Positions 35,130 to 44,044 of a stretch of 64,000 nucleotides of DNA are shown in pieces. Made by a program: the position numbers and the translations under genes. Each line of letters opens with the position of its first letter. Within the stretch, counting starts at the first letter, position 1. The notes below the pieces were generated by a model that was not told the DNA's origin, did not search any database, and worked only from the letters and a program-made list of their open reading frames with translations. The stretch spans positions 62,001 through 126,000 of the forward strand of contig NZ_ATTH01000001.1 of assembly GCF_000419585.1 (NCBI RefSeq). The letters run 5' to 3'. Source of the stretch: Salisaeta longa DSM 21114 (GTDB lineage: Bacteria; Bacteroidota; Rhodothermia; Rhodothermales; Salinibacteraceae).

Positions 35130-35488
35130 CACTACGTGCTGCATGTATGTGTTGAGCAAAGCGCTCCATGCTACAACGCATGGGGCGCTTTTATTTGGGT
35201 CGGTTTCTTCTACAGGAACTGTGCCTGACTAGGTAGCTGCTAGCCCCTGCGCCCTTCTCTCCAGTCTGGGTGTGGCCACGACGGGGTGCGCTGGCCCCTC
35301 ATTATCGCGGCTTCTGCAACACTCATATTTGTGCATCCGGACGTTTCATACCGGGCCTGGACATGGAGCTGTCATGAAGTGGTACGCGCACGTCATGAAG
35401 TAGCTGGTTATTGCCAACGATCTTTGTATCTTTAAGGTCAAGGCATTGAAGCGCTTACAACTATCTCTCGTAACGAACACTCGATCGC
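35130..35488. other. Intergenic region after gldN, with one terminator
   Basis: No gene is supported. The terminator at 35158-35196 is the only clear feature; the remaining bases up to the M14 gene show no open frame with coding signals. Confidence 0.5.
35158..35196 (+). terminator. Intrinsic terminator of the gldKLMN operon
   Basis: GCGCTCCATG at 35161-35170 pairs with CATGGGGCGC at 35179-35188 (one wobble), extended by AAA/TTT. The loop is 8 bases and TTTTATTT follows. It is a textbook intrinsic terminator. Confidence 0.85.
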
Positions 35489-38068
35489 ATGCGAAAGGCC
35501 GCGTTTATCCTCACGTTCTTTTTGTGCATCGGTACCGGCGCCAAGGGGCAATCCCTGCCGCTAGACCTGCCAACCCCCACCCCAGGGGTCGAAGCATACG
35601 ACGCCTCCATTCCAACGCCCGAAGAGGTGATCGGGCATCGTATTGGCACCCGCCACACGCGTCCCGCGCAGGTGGTCGACTACTTCCAGGCTGTCGCGGC
35701 TGCTTCAGAGCGTGTCGTCTTGAAACGACACGGGGCCACGCACGAAGGGCGTCCGCTCATCCATGCGATCGTAACGAACCCAGCCAATCAGCAGCGCCTG
35801 GACGAGATTAAAGCCGCGAATCAGCGCTTATCGGCCGAGCCGGGCCAAGTGAACGATGCGGCGCTTCAAGCGATGCCGGCCGTTGTCATGATGGGGTACA
35901 GCATCCACGGGGATGAAGCGAGTGGAACCGAAGCGGCCATCTTGTTGCTGTACCACATGGCGGCCGGACAGGGGGCGGGCCTTAGCAGTACGCTGGAAAA
36001 CGTCGTGACCATTATCGACCCGATGTTCAACCCCGACGGCCGCGCGCGCTTCGTGAACTGGGTCAACCAAAACCGTGGCGCAACCGCCACAACCGATCCG
36101 CAAGATCGCGAGCACACCCAGCCGTGGCCCGGCGGACGCACCAACCATTATTGGTTCGACCTGAACCGCGACTGGCTCCTGGCCCAGCATCCGGCGTCGA
36201 AAGGCCGCCTGCAAGTCTTTCACGACTGGCGTCCACAGGTGCTGACCGATTACCACGAGATGGGGCCTAACGCAACCTACTTCTTTCAACCCGGCATTCC
36301 CAGCCGAACAAATCCGAACACGCCCCAGCGCAACCAACGGATTACGGGCGACATCGCAACCTACCACGCCCAATTCCTCGATCGGATCGGCTCGCTCTAT
36401 TACACGAGAGAGTCGTTCGACGATTTCTACTACGGTAAAGGCTCAACCTACCCCGATATCAATGGTGCCATCGGCATTCTCTTTGAGCAGGCCTCGTCGC
36501 GCGCCCTCAAGCGCGAGACCCGACGTGGCGTGCTGCGGTATCCCTTCACCATACGGAATCAATTGACCGCGTCGCTGTCGACGTTGACGGCCGCCACCGA
36601 AATGCGCGAGACGCTGTTGCAACACCAGCGGTCGTTCTACGAGAACGTCGACGAGGCGCTGTCTTCATTTCCTGTGGAGGCGTATGTCGTGGCGCGCGGC
36701 GAGCAGCGCACCCGGGCCGAGGCAATGGCGCGCGTGCTGCACAAGCATCGCGTGCAAATGTACGAGCTGGGGCGGCAAATCACGGTAGATGGGCAGACCT
36801 ACGCGCCGGGCGAGGCGTACGTGGTTCCGCTCGACCAGCAGCAGGGACGCTTCGTAAAGGCCGTGATGGAACGCACGACGACGTTTCCAGACTCGCTGTT
36901 CTACGATGTGTCGACCTGGACCTTTCCGCTCGCGTTCGGCGTGCAGTCGGCAGCCCTGAACGACGCGCCCGAAGACCTTCGGGGCGAGGCTTGGACGCCT
37001 GACCGCTACACCGGCGGGCGGTTGATCGGCGGCCGCTCGGACTACGCCTACGTCATCCCGTGGGGGCGCTACTTCGCGCCGCGCGCGCTGTATCGGCTCC
37101 AAAAGGCGGGCATCAAGCCCCGCCTCATGACCGACCCGTTCACGGCTACGGTGAACGGCAGGCCGCGTGCCTTTGAACGCGGGGCGATTGTGGTGCGGGT
37201 GCAGCAGTTTACCGTACCGGCAGACACCGTCCACGCGGTCATCAACCGGATTCCGGTGCACGACCACGTAAACGTGTACGGCGTAGAAACGGGCCTCACG
37301 CCGACGGGCCCCGATCTGGGAAGCCGGGGCTCGCTTGTGCTCGAAACGCCGCGCATCGCCCTCATCACCGGCACCGGAGGCACCTCGCGCTACAGCGGGG
37401 CCGACGCGTACAACGCCGGCGAGGTATGGCACCTGCTCAGCGAACGCATGCACATGCCGGTATCGCTCCTCGACATGACGCACGTCGCATCGGCCGATCT
37501 CTCGCGCTACAACACGATGGTGCTTGCCGGTGGGTCGTACGGCGCGCTCCCCGTGGACAAGGTGAAGCGCTGGGTGCAAGACGGTGGGCGACTGATCGCG
37601 CTGGCCGATGGCATGGAGTGGCCCATTGCGCACGGCCTGGTAGACCTGAAGCAACGGGAGCTCAAGCTGGATTCGCTGCTGCAAGACGTATCCTACGCCA
37701 ACTTGTCTTCGGCGTATGGCGCGCAATACCTGGGCGGATCGATCTTTTCGGTCGATCTCGACAACACGCACCCCGTAGCGTACGGTTACGACGACAGCGT
37801 ACCGGTCTTTCGGGAAGGCATCACGTTTTACGATGCAAGCAATGCGCCCGGCACCGACGTTGGCGTGTACGACGAAGACCGTGCCCTGCTGAGCGGATAC
37901 ATCTCAGACGAAGTCGCTGAAAAATTGCGCGGCGCGGCAGCGATTGAAGCCCATGACGTAGGCGCCGGAAGCGTTACGCTGATGGCGTTCAACCCCAACT
38001 TCCGCGCCTTTTGGTACGGCACGAACGGCCTCTTCCTCAACGCTATCTTCTTTAGTCAGGCGTATTGA
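35489..38068 (+). CDS. M14-family zinc carboxypeptidase, secreted, large
   Basis: An 859-residue protein with a signal peptide ending near GAKGQ. The M14 zinc ligands are in MMGYSIHGDEASG (His140, Glu143) and DYHEMG (His256), the arginine-containing FDLNRDWLL segment lies near 216, and the catalytic glutamate is probably in AIGILFEQAS near 335. The part after about residue 450 holds additional beta-rich domains that include a class-I-glutamine-amidotransferase-like segment (YNTMVLAGGSYGALP). This layout, with a long C-terminal extension, occurs in several Bacteroidota M14 proteins. No type IX secretion C-terminal domain is visible, so it is probably periplasmic. Confidence 0.9.
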   Translation: MRKAAFILTFFLCIGTGAKGQSLPLDLPTPTPGVEAYDASIPTPEEVIGHRIGTRHTRPAQVVDYFQAVAAASERVVLKRHGATHEGRPLIHAIVTNPANQQRLDEIKAANQRLSAEPGQVNDAALQAMPAVVMMGYSIHGDEASGTEAAILLLYHMAAGQGAGLSSTLENVVTIIDPMFNPDGRARFVNWVNQNRGATATTDPQDREHTQPWPGGRTNHYWFDLNRDWLLAQHPASKGRLQVFHDWRPQVLTDYHEMGPNATYFFQPGIPSRTNPNTPQRNQRITGDIATYHAQFLDRIGSLYYTRESFDDFYYGKGSTYPDINGAIGILFEQASSRALKRETRRGVLRYPFTIRNQLTASLSTLTAATEMRETLLQHQRSFYENVDEALSSFPVEAYVVARGEQRTRAEAMARVLHKHRVQMYELGRQITVDGQTYAPGEAYVVPLDQQQGRFVKAVMERTTTFPDSLFYDVSTWTFPLAFGVQSAALNDAPEDLRGEAWTPDRYTGGRLIGGRSDYAYVIPWGRYFAPRALYRLQKAGIKPRLMTDPFTATVNGRPRAFERGAIVVRVQQFTVPADTVHAVINRIPVHDHVNVYGVETGLTPTGPDLGSRGSLVLETPRIALITGTGGTSRYSGADAYNAGEVWHLLSERMHMPVSLLDMTHVASADLSRYNTMVLAGGSYGALPVDKVKRWVQDGGRLIALADGMEWPIAHGLVDLKQRELKLDSLLQDVSYANLSSAYGAQYLGGSIFSVDLDNTHPVAYGYDDSVPVFREGITFYDASNAPGTDVGVYDEDRALLSGYISDEVAEKLRGAAAIEAHDVGAGSVTLMAFNPNFRAFWYGTNGLFLNAIFFSQAY

Positions 38069-38096
38069 GCGAGCGGTATACATCTTGGGAACGGGA

Positions 38097-38134
38097 GAGC
38101 GGAGCGTCGGCGATAGCGGGCGCTCCGCTCCTTT
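38097..38134 (+). terminator. Intrinsic terminator downstream of the M14 gene
   Basis: GAGCGGAGCG at 38097-38106 pairs perfectly with CGCTCCGCTC at 38121-38130, with a 14-base loop and CTTTGT after it. Confidence 0.75.
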
Positions 38135-38302
38135 GTATGGCGCAGGCTGTGCTTTCTTTCCGCCCCCGAATCATCCAAAAGTATTCCGTCGACTTCGCCA
38201 CACGCCCGTAGCGCCAATGGGCGAAATGTCTGATGTTAGGGACGCATTAGAAGTGCAAGCCGCTGTAGGAGCTTGCTACTGCGTCACTCAACCACCGATG
38301 GT

Positions 38303-39118
38303 ATGCTTCCGCGATCGCTTCAGTACGTTAGTGTCCCGCTTCGCCGACTCGTCATGCAGCACCGCGCCCGCCGGCGCATGGCCGAGATGAATCATCCGGT
38401 CATTATCTATCAGATGGCCAAGGTCGGGTCGCGCAGTGTGGAGCAGGCCCTTGAGCGTGCTGGCTGCGACTCGGTTCACATCCACTACCTGTTTGACCTT
38501 GAGGAGAAAATGGTGCGGCACATCGAGCAGCGCGTGCCCATTCCAGACCACTTTTGGACGAGCGGCGCGCTGCGCAGGCAATGGACAGACCGGCCGCGTC
38601 GCATCATTACGTTGGTGCGCGATCCCGTGGCCCGCTTTATCTCGGGCTGTTTTCATAGCCCCGAGCTGTTGGGGCTCGACCTGTCAACCCGCGAGCAGGC
38701 CCAAGAAGAGGTCGAGCGCCTGTCGTGTCGGCCCGGTGCGTTCGACTATCCGCAGCGCTGGTTCAGCGAGGAGTTGCAGCGCGCTACCGGCATTGATGCC
38801 ATGGCGCATTCTTTTGATGCAGCGCAGGGCTTTGCACGCATCGCAACCGATCGGTTCGAGGTGCTGGTGCTGCAGACCGAACAACTACAGACGCTCCTCC
38901 CAGGCGTTGTAAGCGACTTTGTGGGGCGTCCGTTGCAGGCGGTTACAACCGGCGTACGTGCCGATGCCATGTACCAGACGGTAAAGCAGGCGTTCTATAT
39001 CCCAAGCGATATCCTGGATACCGTGTACGGCAGTCCGTTTGCTGCGCATTTTTACACCGCAGCCCAGCGGGAGCGATTTCGGCAGCGGTGGTCGCAGGAC
39101 CGATCGGTGCCCGCCTAA
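38303..39118 (+). CDS. Sulfotransferase-like / capsular-polysaccharide-type protein
   Basis: About 271 residues. The nucleotide-loop signature VIIYQMAKVGSRSVEQALER near residue 33 resembles the PAPS 5'-phosphosulfate loop of sulfotransferases and the related putative capsular polysaccharide synthesis family. LVRDPVARFISG near 107-118 matches the 3'-phosphate-binding strand and serine. The rest is helical with no further recognised domain. The start is uncertain: ATGs at 38303, 38354 and later are in frame. It lies next to an ABC exporter, a GT61 transferase and a second sulfotransferase, so a role in sulfating an exported glycan is a fair inference. Confidence 0.72.
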   Translation: MLPRSLQYVSVPLRRLVMQHRARRRMAEMNHPVIIYQMAKVGSRSVEQALERAGCDSVHIHYLFDLEEKMVRHIEQRVPIPDHFWTSGALRRQWTDRPRRIITLVRDPVARFISGCFHSPELLGLDLSTREQAQEEVERLSCRPGAFDYPQRWFSEELQRATGIDAMAHSFDAAQGFARIATDRFEVLVLQTEQLQTLLPGVVSDFVGRPLQAVTTGVRADAMYQTVKQAFYIPSDILDTVYGSPFAAHFYTAAQRERFRQRWSQDRSVPA

Positions 39119-39261
39119 CCGCGGCGCCCTCATCCAAAAGCGACGCGCAAACCCGTCCGAGACGTACGGCGCACGGGTCGAACCGGTCAGTCAGCACGCC
39201 GGCGGTTTGCGTACGCTATACATCGTACGCCCCCACCCTTTCCAACTTTGCTTACAGACCT

Positions 39262-41076
39262 GTGGCTACATCCACGACTGCTGGACCGCTGCTCTCGAAA
39301 TACGCCATCCTCTGGCCGGGCATTCGCAAATACTGGCCGTACATCGCAGCAACCGTCGCGCTCTCGTTATCGACAGCCGCATTTGAAGGTTTAAGCATCG
39401 GGATGCTCATTCCCTTCTTGCAAACCCTGGCGAGCGACGGCCCGCCCTTTACCACCGGCGTTGGGTGGATTGACACCTACGTGCTGGCGGCAAGCGCCCC
39501 CACAACCGAGCGCGTGCTTCGCATCTGTGGAATCATACTCGCGGCGACGTGGCTGCGCTCCATCACCGACTATCTGAACGCCGTATACACGGCCAAGAGC
39601 CGGTCGCGCATCATCCAAAACCTGCGCGAGCGCGTTGTGGCCCAGCTTACGTCGGTGGCCTATTCATTCTACGGCACGCGCAAGCCATCCGACATCCTAA
39701 ACACCGTGACAGGGGAAGTGGGCCGGGCGGCGGCCGCGCTCAACGTACTGTTCATGTTTTTTACCACCGGCGCGCTCATTGCGATGTACGCCACGGTGAT
39801 GGTCTACATCTCGTGGGAGCTCTCGCTGGCGGCCTTTAGCGTCTTCCTGGTGCTGGGGCTTGGCCTCAGCCGCATCATCCACCGCGTGCGCGACAGCGGT
39901 GAGGAGATTACCCTCTCCAACATGGAGTTCACCGGGCGGGCGACCGAGTTTTTGGCCGGCGTGCGTACCATGGTGGCGTACAACACGCAGGCCTACGAGC
40001 AGCAGCAGCTTACGCAAAGCGCGATTCGCTCGGCCGATGCCGTGATTGGTACGGCCCGCACGCGCGGCCTCGTCAAGCCGCTGTCGCAGGCTGTCATCAG
40101 CTCCATCATCGTGATTATGGTGGTGTGGGCGGTGTACCGCTTTGTACTGACGGGCGCGCTGGACATGGCGTTCATCCTTACGTTCTTGTTTGCGCTGTTC
40201 CGCCTCACGCCGCTCATGCACCACGTGAACGATCAGCGGGCCGTGCTGGCCGAAACCAAGGCGGGCCTCGATGCGGTGGCCGATCTCCTTGAGACGTCAG
40301 ACAAGCCCTACCTTACGTCGGGCAACCGCGCAACGCAGCCCTTGCAAACAGGCATCACCTTCGAGCATGTGCACTTCTCGTACATCCCCGAGGAGGAGGT
40401 GCTGCACGACATCAACCTGCATATTCCGCAGGGCAAAACAACGGCGCTCGTGGGCGCCTCGGGGGCCGGGAAGTCGACACTGGTCGACCTCATCCCGCGC
40501 TTTTACGACCCCACAAAAGGGCGCATCTTGTACGATGGCGAGCCGCTGGAGACGTTTGATGTGGGATCGTTGCGGAGCCGCGTGGCCATTGTGAGCCAGC
40601 AGACGCACATCTTCAACGATACGGTGACGACAAACATCGCCTACGGGCTTTCGGATGTGCCGTTTGCCGCGGTGCGCGAAGCGGCCGAGCAGGCGAATGC
40701 CCTGCAGTTTGTGGAACGGCTCGAAAACGGGTTCGACACGGTGCTAGGCGACCGCGGCGTTCGATTGTCGGGCGGGCAGCGGCAGCGCATCGCCATTGCA
40801 CGCGCTATCCTGCGCAATGCCGAGATCCTGGTGCTCGATGAAGCGACGAGCAGCCTCGATAGCATTTCGGAGCGCCTCGTGCAACAGTCGCTCGAACGTC
40901 TGATGGCCGGACGCACCGTGATTGCCATTGCGCACCGCCTGTCCACCATCGAAAATGCCGACTGGGTGGTGGTGCTCGAGAACGGTCGCATCGTGGAGCA
41001 GGGCCCTTACGCCGACCTGCTGGAGCGCCAGGGGCGCCTGTGGGATTATCACTCGATCCAGTTTCAAGCGGCCTGA
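39262..41076 (+). CDS. ABC transporter, fused membrane and ATPase domains (MsbA/lipid-glycan exporter type)
   Basis: About 604 residues: an N-terminal six-helix exporter domain (about 20-310), then a nucleotide-binding domain with Walker A GASGAGKST near 398-406, Q-loop SQQTHIFNDTV, the signature LSGGQRQRIAIARA near 500, Walker B ILVLDEATSSLD and the H-loop in AIAHRLST. It works as a homodimer and exports a lipid, glycolipid or peptide. The chosen start is GTG at 39262, which places a short tail before the first helix; a longer frame to 39088 overlaps the previous gene. The neighbouring glycosyltransferase and sulfotransferase genes suggest a glycolipid substrate. Confidence 0.92.
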   Translation: MATSTTAGPLLSKYAILWPGIRKYWPYIAATVALSLSTAAFEGLSIGMLIPFLQTLASDGPPFTTGVGWIDTYVLAASAPTTERVLRICGIILAATWLRSITDYLNAVYTAKSRSRIIQNLRERVVAQLTSVAYSFYGTRKPSDILNTVTGEVGRAAAALNVLFMFFTTGALIAMYATVMVYISWELSLAAFSVFLVLGLGLSRIIHRVRDSGEEITLSNMEFTGRATEFLAGVRTMVAYNTQAYEQQQLTQSAIRSADAVIGTARTRGLVKPLSQAVISSIIVIMVVWAVYRFVLTGALDMAFILTFLFALFRLTPLMHHVNDQRAVLAETKAGLDAVADLLETSDKPYLTSGNRATQPLQTGITFEHVHFSYIPEEEVLHDINLHIPQGKTTALVGASGAGKSTLVDLIPRFYDPTKGRILYDGEPLETFDVGSLRSRVAIVSQQTHIFNDTVTTNIAYGLSDVPFAAVREAAEQANALQFVERLENGFDTVLGDRGVRLSGGQRQRIAIARAILRNAEILVLDEATSSLDSISERLVQQSLERLMAGRTVIAIAHRLSTIENADWVVVLENGRIVEQGPYADLLERQGRLWDYHSIQFQAA

Positions 41077-41090
41077 GGTCCCCGTGTCCT

Positions 41091-42242
41091 ATGCCCGACG
41101 TCCGCGATATACTGAAAGAAAAACTGCCGCCTGCGCTCGTGCAGCCGTTGCGTGCAGCGTACTTCCGGCTTTTTCGCCATCCAGCGCCGCAAACCGTGCC
41201 GTTCGATGCGCTCTTTCCGGCCGTGCAAAAGCACGAGTACGTGCCGCCGCGCAGCGTACCGGTGCCCGTGATGCCGCATCCGTTTGTGCGTCAGGCCCAG
41301 TCGCTGGCCACATCTGCGTACACGATGCCCGAAGACTACGTGGCGGTGCTCGACGACGTGGAGTTCTGCCCGACGAACAACGTGGTCCTTCGCTCGGACA
41401 AGCGCATTCTGTACGAATCGCTGAATACCGGTCAGTTGCCAAACATCGACTTGCGCGCGCTCTACGTCCGCTCAACGGATCGTATTGCGGGGTACGCCAC
41501 GCCGCTGCACTCGCTGTACAACAACTACTACCACGACATTGTGGATGGGCTGCCGCGGCTGTTGGCCTTGCATGGGCCGCCCTTTGATGCCCTGCCGCAC
41601 ATTGCTGTGCTGCATAGTGCGCCGCTTTCCGACCATCAGCGCTTTTTCGTGGAGCGGGTGCTGCCGCCCAATGCGACCCTGCGCCATGTGCCCGAAGGGC
41701 GGCGCTATGTGGTTGAGCACCTTCTGTTTACGCCGTTTAAGACGCGCCGCTTCGCCGGATACATGCCGCCCCCGTACGTGCGGGAGCTCCGCACGCGGTT
41801 TGGGCCGGATGGGCCGGTGGAGCGCGGGCGGCGGCTGTTCATCTCGCGGGAGCGGGCCGGGAAGCGATTCATTACAAACCGCGAGGCGCTGCTGCGGGAG
41901 GTGCTGGAGCCGCTGGGGTTCGAGTCGGTGACGCTGGAGACGATGGCACCCGCGGAGCAACTGGCGTGCATGCACCAAGCCGAAGCGGTGGTGGGGGCGC
42001 ATGGCGCCGGACTCGCCAACGTGCTGTTTGCGCCCGCCGGCACGCGCGTGATCGAACTGTTTCCGGCCCACTTCATGGTGCCGCACTACTTCTTCTTGTG
42101 CCAGTCGCTCGGGCATCCCTATGCCGCGTGGTGCGGCACGGCCACCGCGCGTGATCCCGGCGGATTTGCGGTCGATCTAGCGGCCGTCCACGAGCGGCTA
42201 CACGTTCTCCTGTCCTCACCCGCTACTGCTGCTGCGTTATGA
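41091..42242 (+). CDS. Glycosyltransferase family 61 protein
   Basis: A 383-residue protein with the DUF563/GT61 pattern: YNNYYHDIVDGLPRLLAL (near 145-162) with the conserved histidine and aspartate, then the C-terminal VVGAHGAGLANVLFAPAGTRVIEL segment, split across about 301-325. GT61 enzymes in bacteria and eukaryotes transfer xylose, N-acetylglucosamine or related sugars to glycans. The last codons overlap the next gene by four bases (ATGA), so translation is coupled. The ATG at 41091 lies 14 bases after the exporter stop. A xylose donor could come from the uxs product encoded at 59977-60945. Confidence 0.85.
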   Translation: MPDVRDILKEKLPPALVQPLRAAYFRLFRHPAPQTVPFDALFPAVQKHEYVPPRSVPVPVMPHPFVRQAQSLATSAYTMPEDYVAVLDDVEFCPTNNVVLRSDKRILYESLNTGQLPNIDLRALYVRSTDRIAGYATPLHSLYNNYYHDIVDGLPRLLALHGPPFDALPHIAVLHSAPLSDHQRFFVERVLPPNATLRHVPEGRRYVVEHLLFTPFKTRRFAGYMPPPYVRELRTRFGPDGPVERGRRLFISRERAGKRFITNREALLREVLEPLGFESVTLETMAPAEQLACMHQAEAVVGAHGAGLANVLFAPAGTRVIELFPAHFMVPHYFFLCQSLGHPYAAWCGTATARDPGGFAVDLAAVHERLHVLLSSPATAAAL

Positions 42243-43249
42243 ACGCTCCCTTTTTCATTGTCGGGGCCAGCCGCTCCGGCACCACCTTGCTCCGGCTGTT
42301 GCTCAATGCGCATCCGCGGCTGGCCGTGCCCGATGAGCTCAAGTTCTTCAAGATGGCCGAAGGACGCACCGACCCGACAGCGTGGAGCCGGCCCCTTCGC
42401 GAGGGCGCGCGCGCTGCGCTGATCGATCGGTTTTGCACGTTGCATGCGTCCAAATATGAGTCGATGGAGGCTGTGCGGGCTGCGCTGGAGGGGCACGAGG
42501 CGCTCACGCTCCAATCGTTCTACGCGCTGGTGGGAGCCGCCTGGGCGCGCGAGCAGCAGAAGCCGCGCTGGGGTGAGAAAACGCCGCACAACCTCTTTTA
42601 CGCCGACGTGCTTACAGCCATGTTTCCGTCGGCCGTGCTGCTGCACGTTGTGCGCGACCCCCGGGCGGTGGTGCACTCCATGAACACGATTGCGTACTAC
42701 GCGCACGATCCGGTGCTCAATGCCCTCAACTGGCGGCAAGCCATTCAGGAGGGCATCCATCGAATGCAGGGCGTGCCATCGTCGCGGGTCATGACGCTGC
42801 GGTACGAAGACCTCGTGGCCGATCCGGAGGCCGTGCTGCGCGACGTATGCGACCGCCTCGGGGAAGCCTTTGATCCTGCAATGCTGGCCTTCCACCGGAC
42901 GACCGAGCGCTACATGGGCGGCCCCATCCGCACGCCCGCGATTCAACAACCCGTAAATGAGCGGAGTTTGGAGAAGTGGCGCACGGGGCTATCGCGCGAT
43001 GCTGTGGCACAGGTAGAGGCCATTTGCGCTGTGGAGATGGCGCGCTGGGGCTATGCCCCCACCGGCGCCCGCGAGTCGGTGCGGGCGCGTGCCGAGCGGC
43101 TCCTCAAAACGGCGTACTGGCAGGGCAAGCACCACCAGCACCGCAACCGGCGCGGCTACGAAGTGAACTACGCCATGCTGGGGCGCACCCGCGAGCGCAT
43201 CCGTCGCTGGCGGTCGTCGCACGCTACGGCTCCGATGCTTGAGTCGTAG
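42239..43249 (+). CDS. Sulfotransferase family protein
   Basis: A 336-residue protein. The N-terminal loop FIVGASRSGTTLL (residues 6-18) is the typical 5'-phosphosulfate-binding loop, and VVRDPRAVVHSM (about 137-148) is the 3'-phosphate motif. The fold is that of a cytosolic or membrane-associated sulfotransferase that transfers sulfate from PAPS to a sugar or lipid. Its start codon overlaps the GT61 stop codon, so the two are in one operon. The PAPS supply could come from cysD and cysNC at 60991-63866. The acceptor is unknown. Confidence 0.88.
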   Translation: MNAPFFIVGASRSGTTLLRLLLNAHPRLAVPDELKFFKMAEGRTDPTAWSRPLREGARAALIDRFCTLHASKYESMEAVRAALEGHEALTLQSFYALVGAAWAREQQKPRWGEKTPHNLFYADVLTAMFPSAVLLHVVRDPRAVVHSMNTIAYYAHDPVLNALNWRQAIQEGIHRMQGVPSSRVMTLRYEDLVADPEAVLRDVCDRLGEAFDPAMLAFHRTTERYMGGPIRTPAIQQPVNERSLEKWRTGLSRDAVAQVEAICAVEMARWGYAPTGARESVRARAERLLKTAYWQGKHHQHRNRRGYEVNYAMLGRTRERIRRWRSSHATAPMLES

Positions 43250-43328
43250 CCGGATCATGGGCGCGGATCTTGAGGGCTGAATGGGCGGTACGCTTCATCC
43301 GCGAAGCATAAAAGAGCAGGCAAAGCAC

Positions 43329-43928
43329 ATGCGTGTGCAACGGTATTTGTGGGGCAGTGCCCTAGTTGTTGCCCTAGCGGCTTGTTCTGCCTCCAAACCA
43401 CCCGACGCGGCCGTTCCAACACGTCCGCCGCCGGCTCCGTCTGCCCCGCCGGTGGCCCCGGTGCCCGCCCCATCGGTTTCGCAACGCCCTGCGCCAGCGG
43501 TCGTGCGCGGACTGATCCAGCAGGCGTTACAGTCTGGAGGCAGCATTGACGAGCGCACCCTGCGCGCACGGCTCGGCAAGCCGGTGCGCATGACGACGCG
43601 TCCGGTTGCAAATGCGTACACGCCCACGCAAACCGACACCATTCGCACGCTCCACTATCCGGGCCTTGCGGCGATGCTCTACGACGTTAGTCAATCGCCC
43701 AAGACCTTGCTGGTACGCTTCTCGCTGCTAAGTGCACGTTACGCATCGCCCGAGGGCCTGCGCATTGGTGCCACGCGACAAACCATCCTGCAGCGCGTCG
43801 GCCCTCCCACAACGCGCGACGGCGCCGCCTGGATCTATCGCGAGGACGAGGGCATGCCCACGGCCATGATCCTCACCGTTCGTGACGGCCGGCTCGTGCG
43901 CATCGACTGGGAATTCTACTTTGCCTAG
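43329..43928 (+). CDS. Proline-rich lipoprotein, unknown function
   Basis: A 199-residue product with the lipobox ALAAC near residue 19, a linker of about 35 residues rich in proline, alanine and valine, and a compact C-terminal domain from about residue 60 to the end. The conserved-looking segment GLRIGATRQTILQRVGPPTTRDG resembles the SmpA/BamE-like pattern in which a hairpin of two strands follows a GATRxxILxRxG turn, but the match is weak. The start at 43329 was chosen because it gives a proper lipoprotein signal. It stands alone between the sulfotransferase and the D-amino-acid enzyme. Confidence 0.68.
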   Translation: MRVQRYLWGSALVVALAACSASKPPDAAVPTRPPPAPSAPPVAPVPAPSVSQRPAPAVVRGLIQQALQSGGSIDERTLRARLGKPVRMTTRPVANAYTPTQTDTIRTLHYPGLAAMLYDVSQSPKTLLVRFSLLSARYASPEGLRIGATRQTILQRVGPPTTRDGAAWIYREDEGMPTAMILTVRDGRLVRIDWEFYFA

Positions 43929-44044
43929 AGCCCGCGCCCCGCGAGCGTATGTGAATAGAGCAAAAACCCGGCACCGGCGGCACACCCCACCCGCTGTTGT
44001 GCGTTAGGAATGCTCCACGATCCTCAAGGGACGCCCGCGCATCC

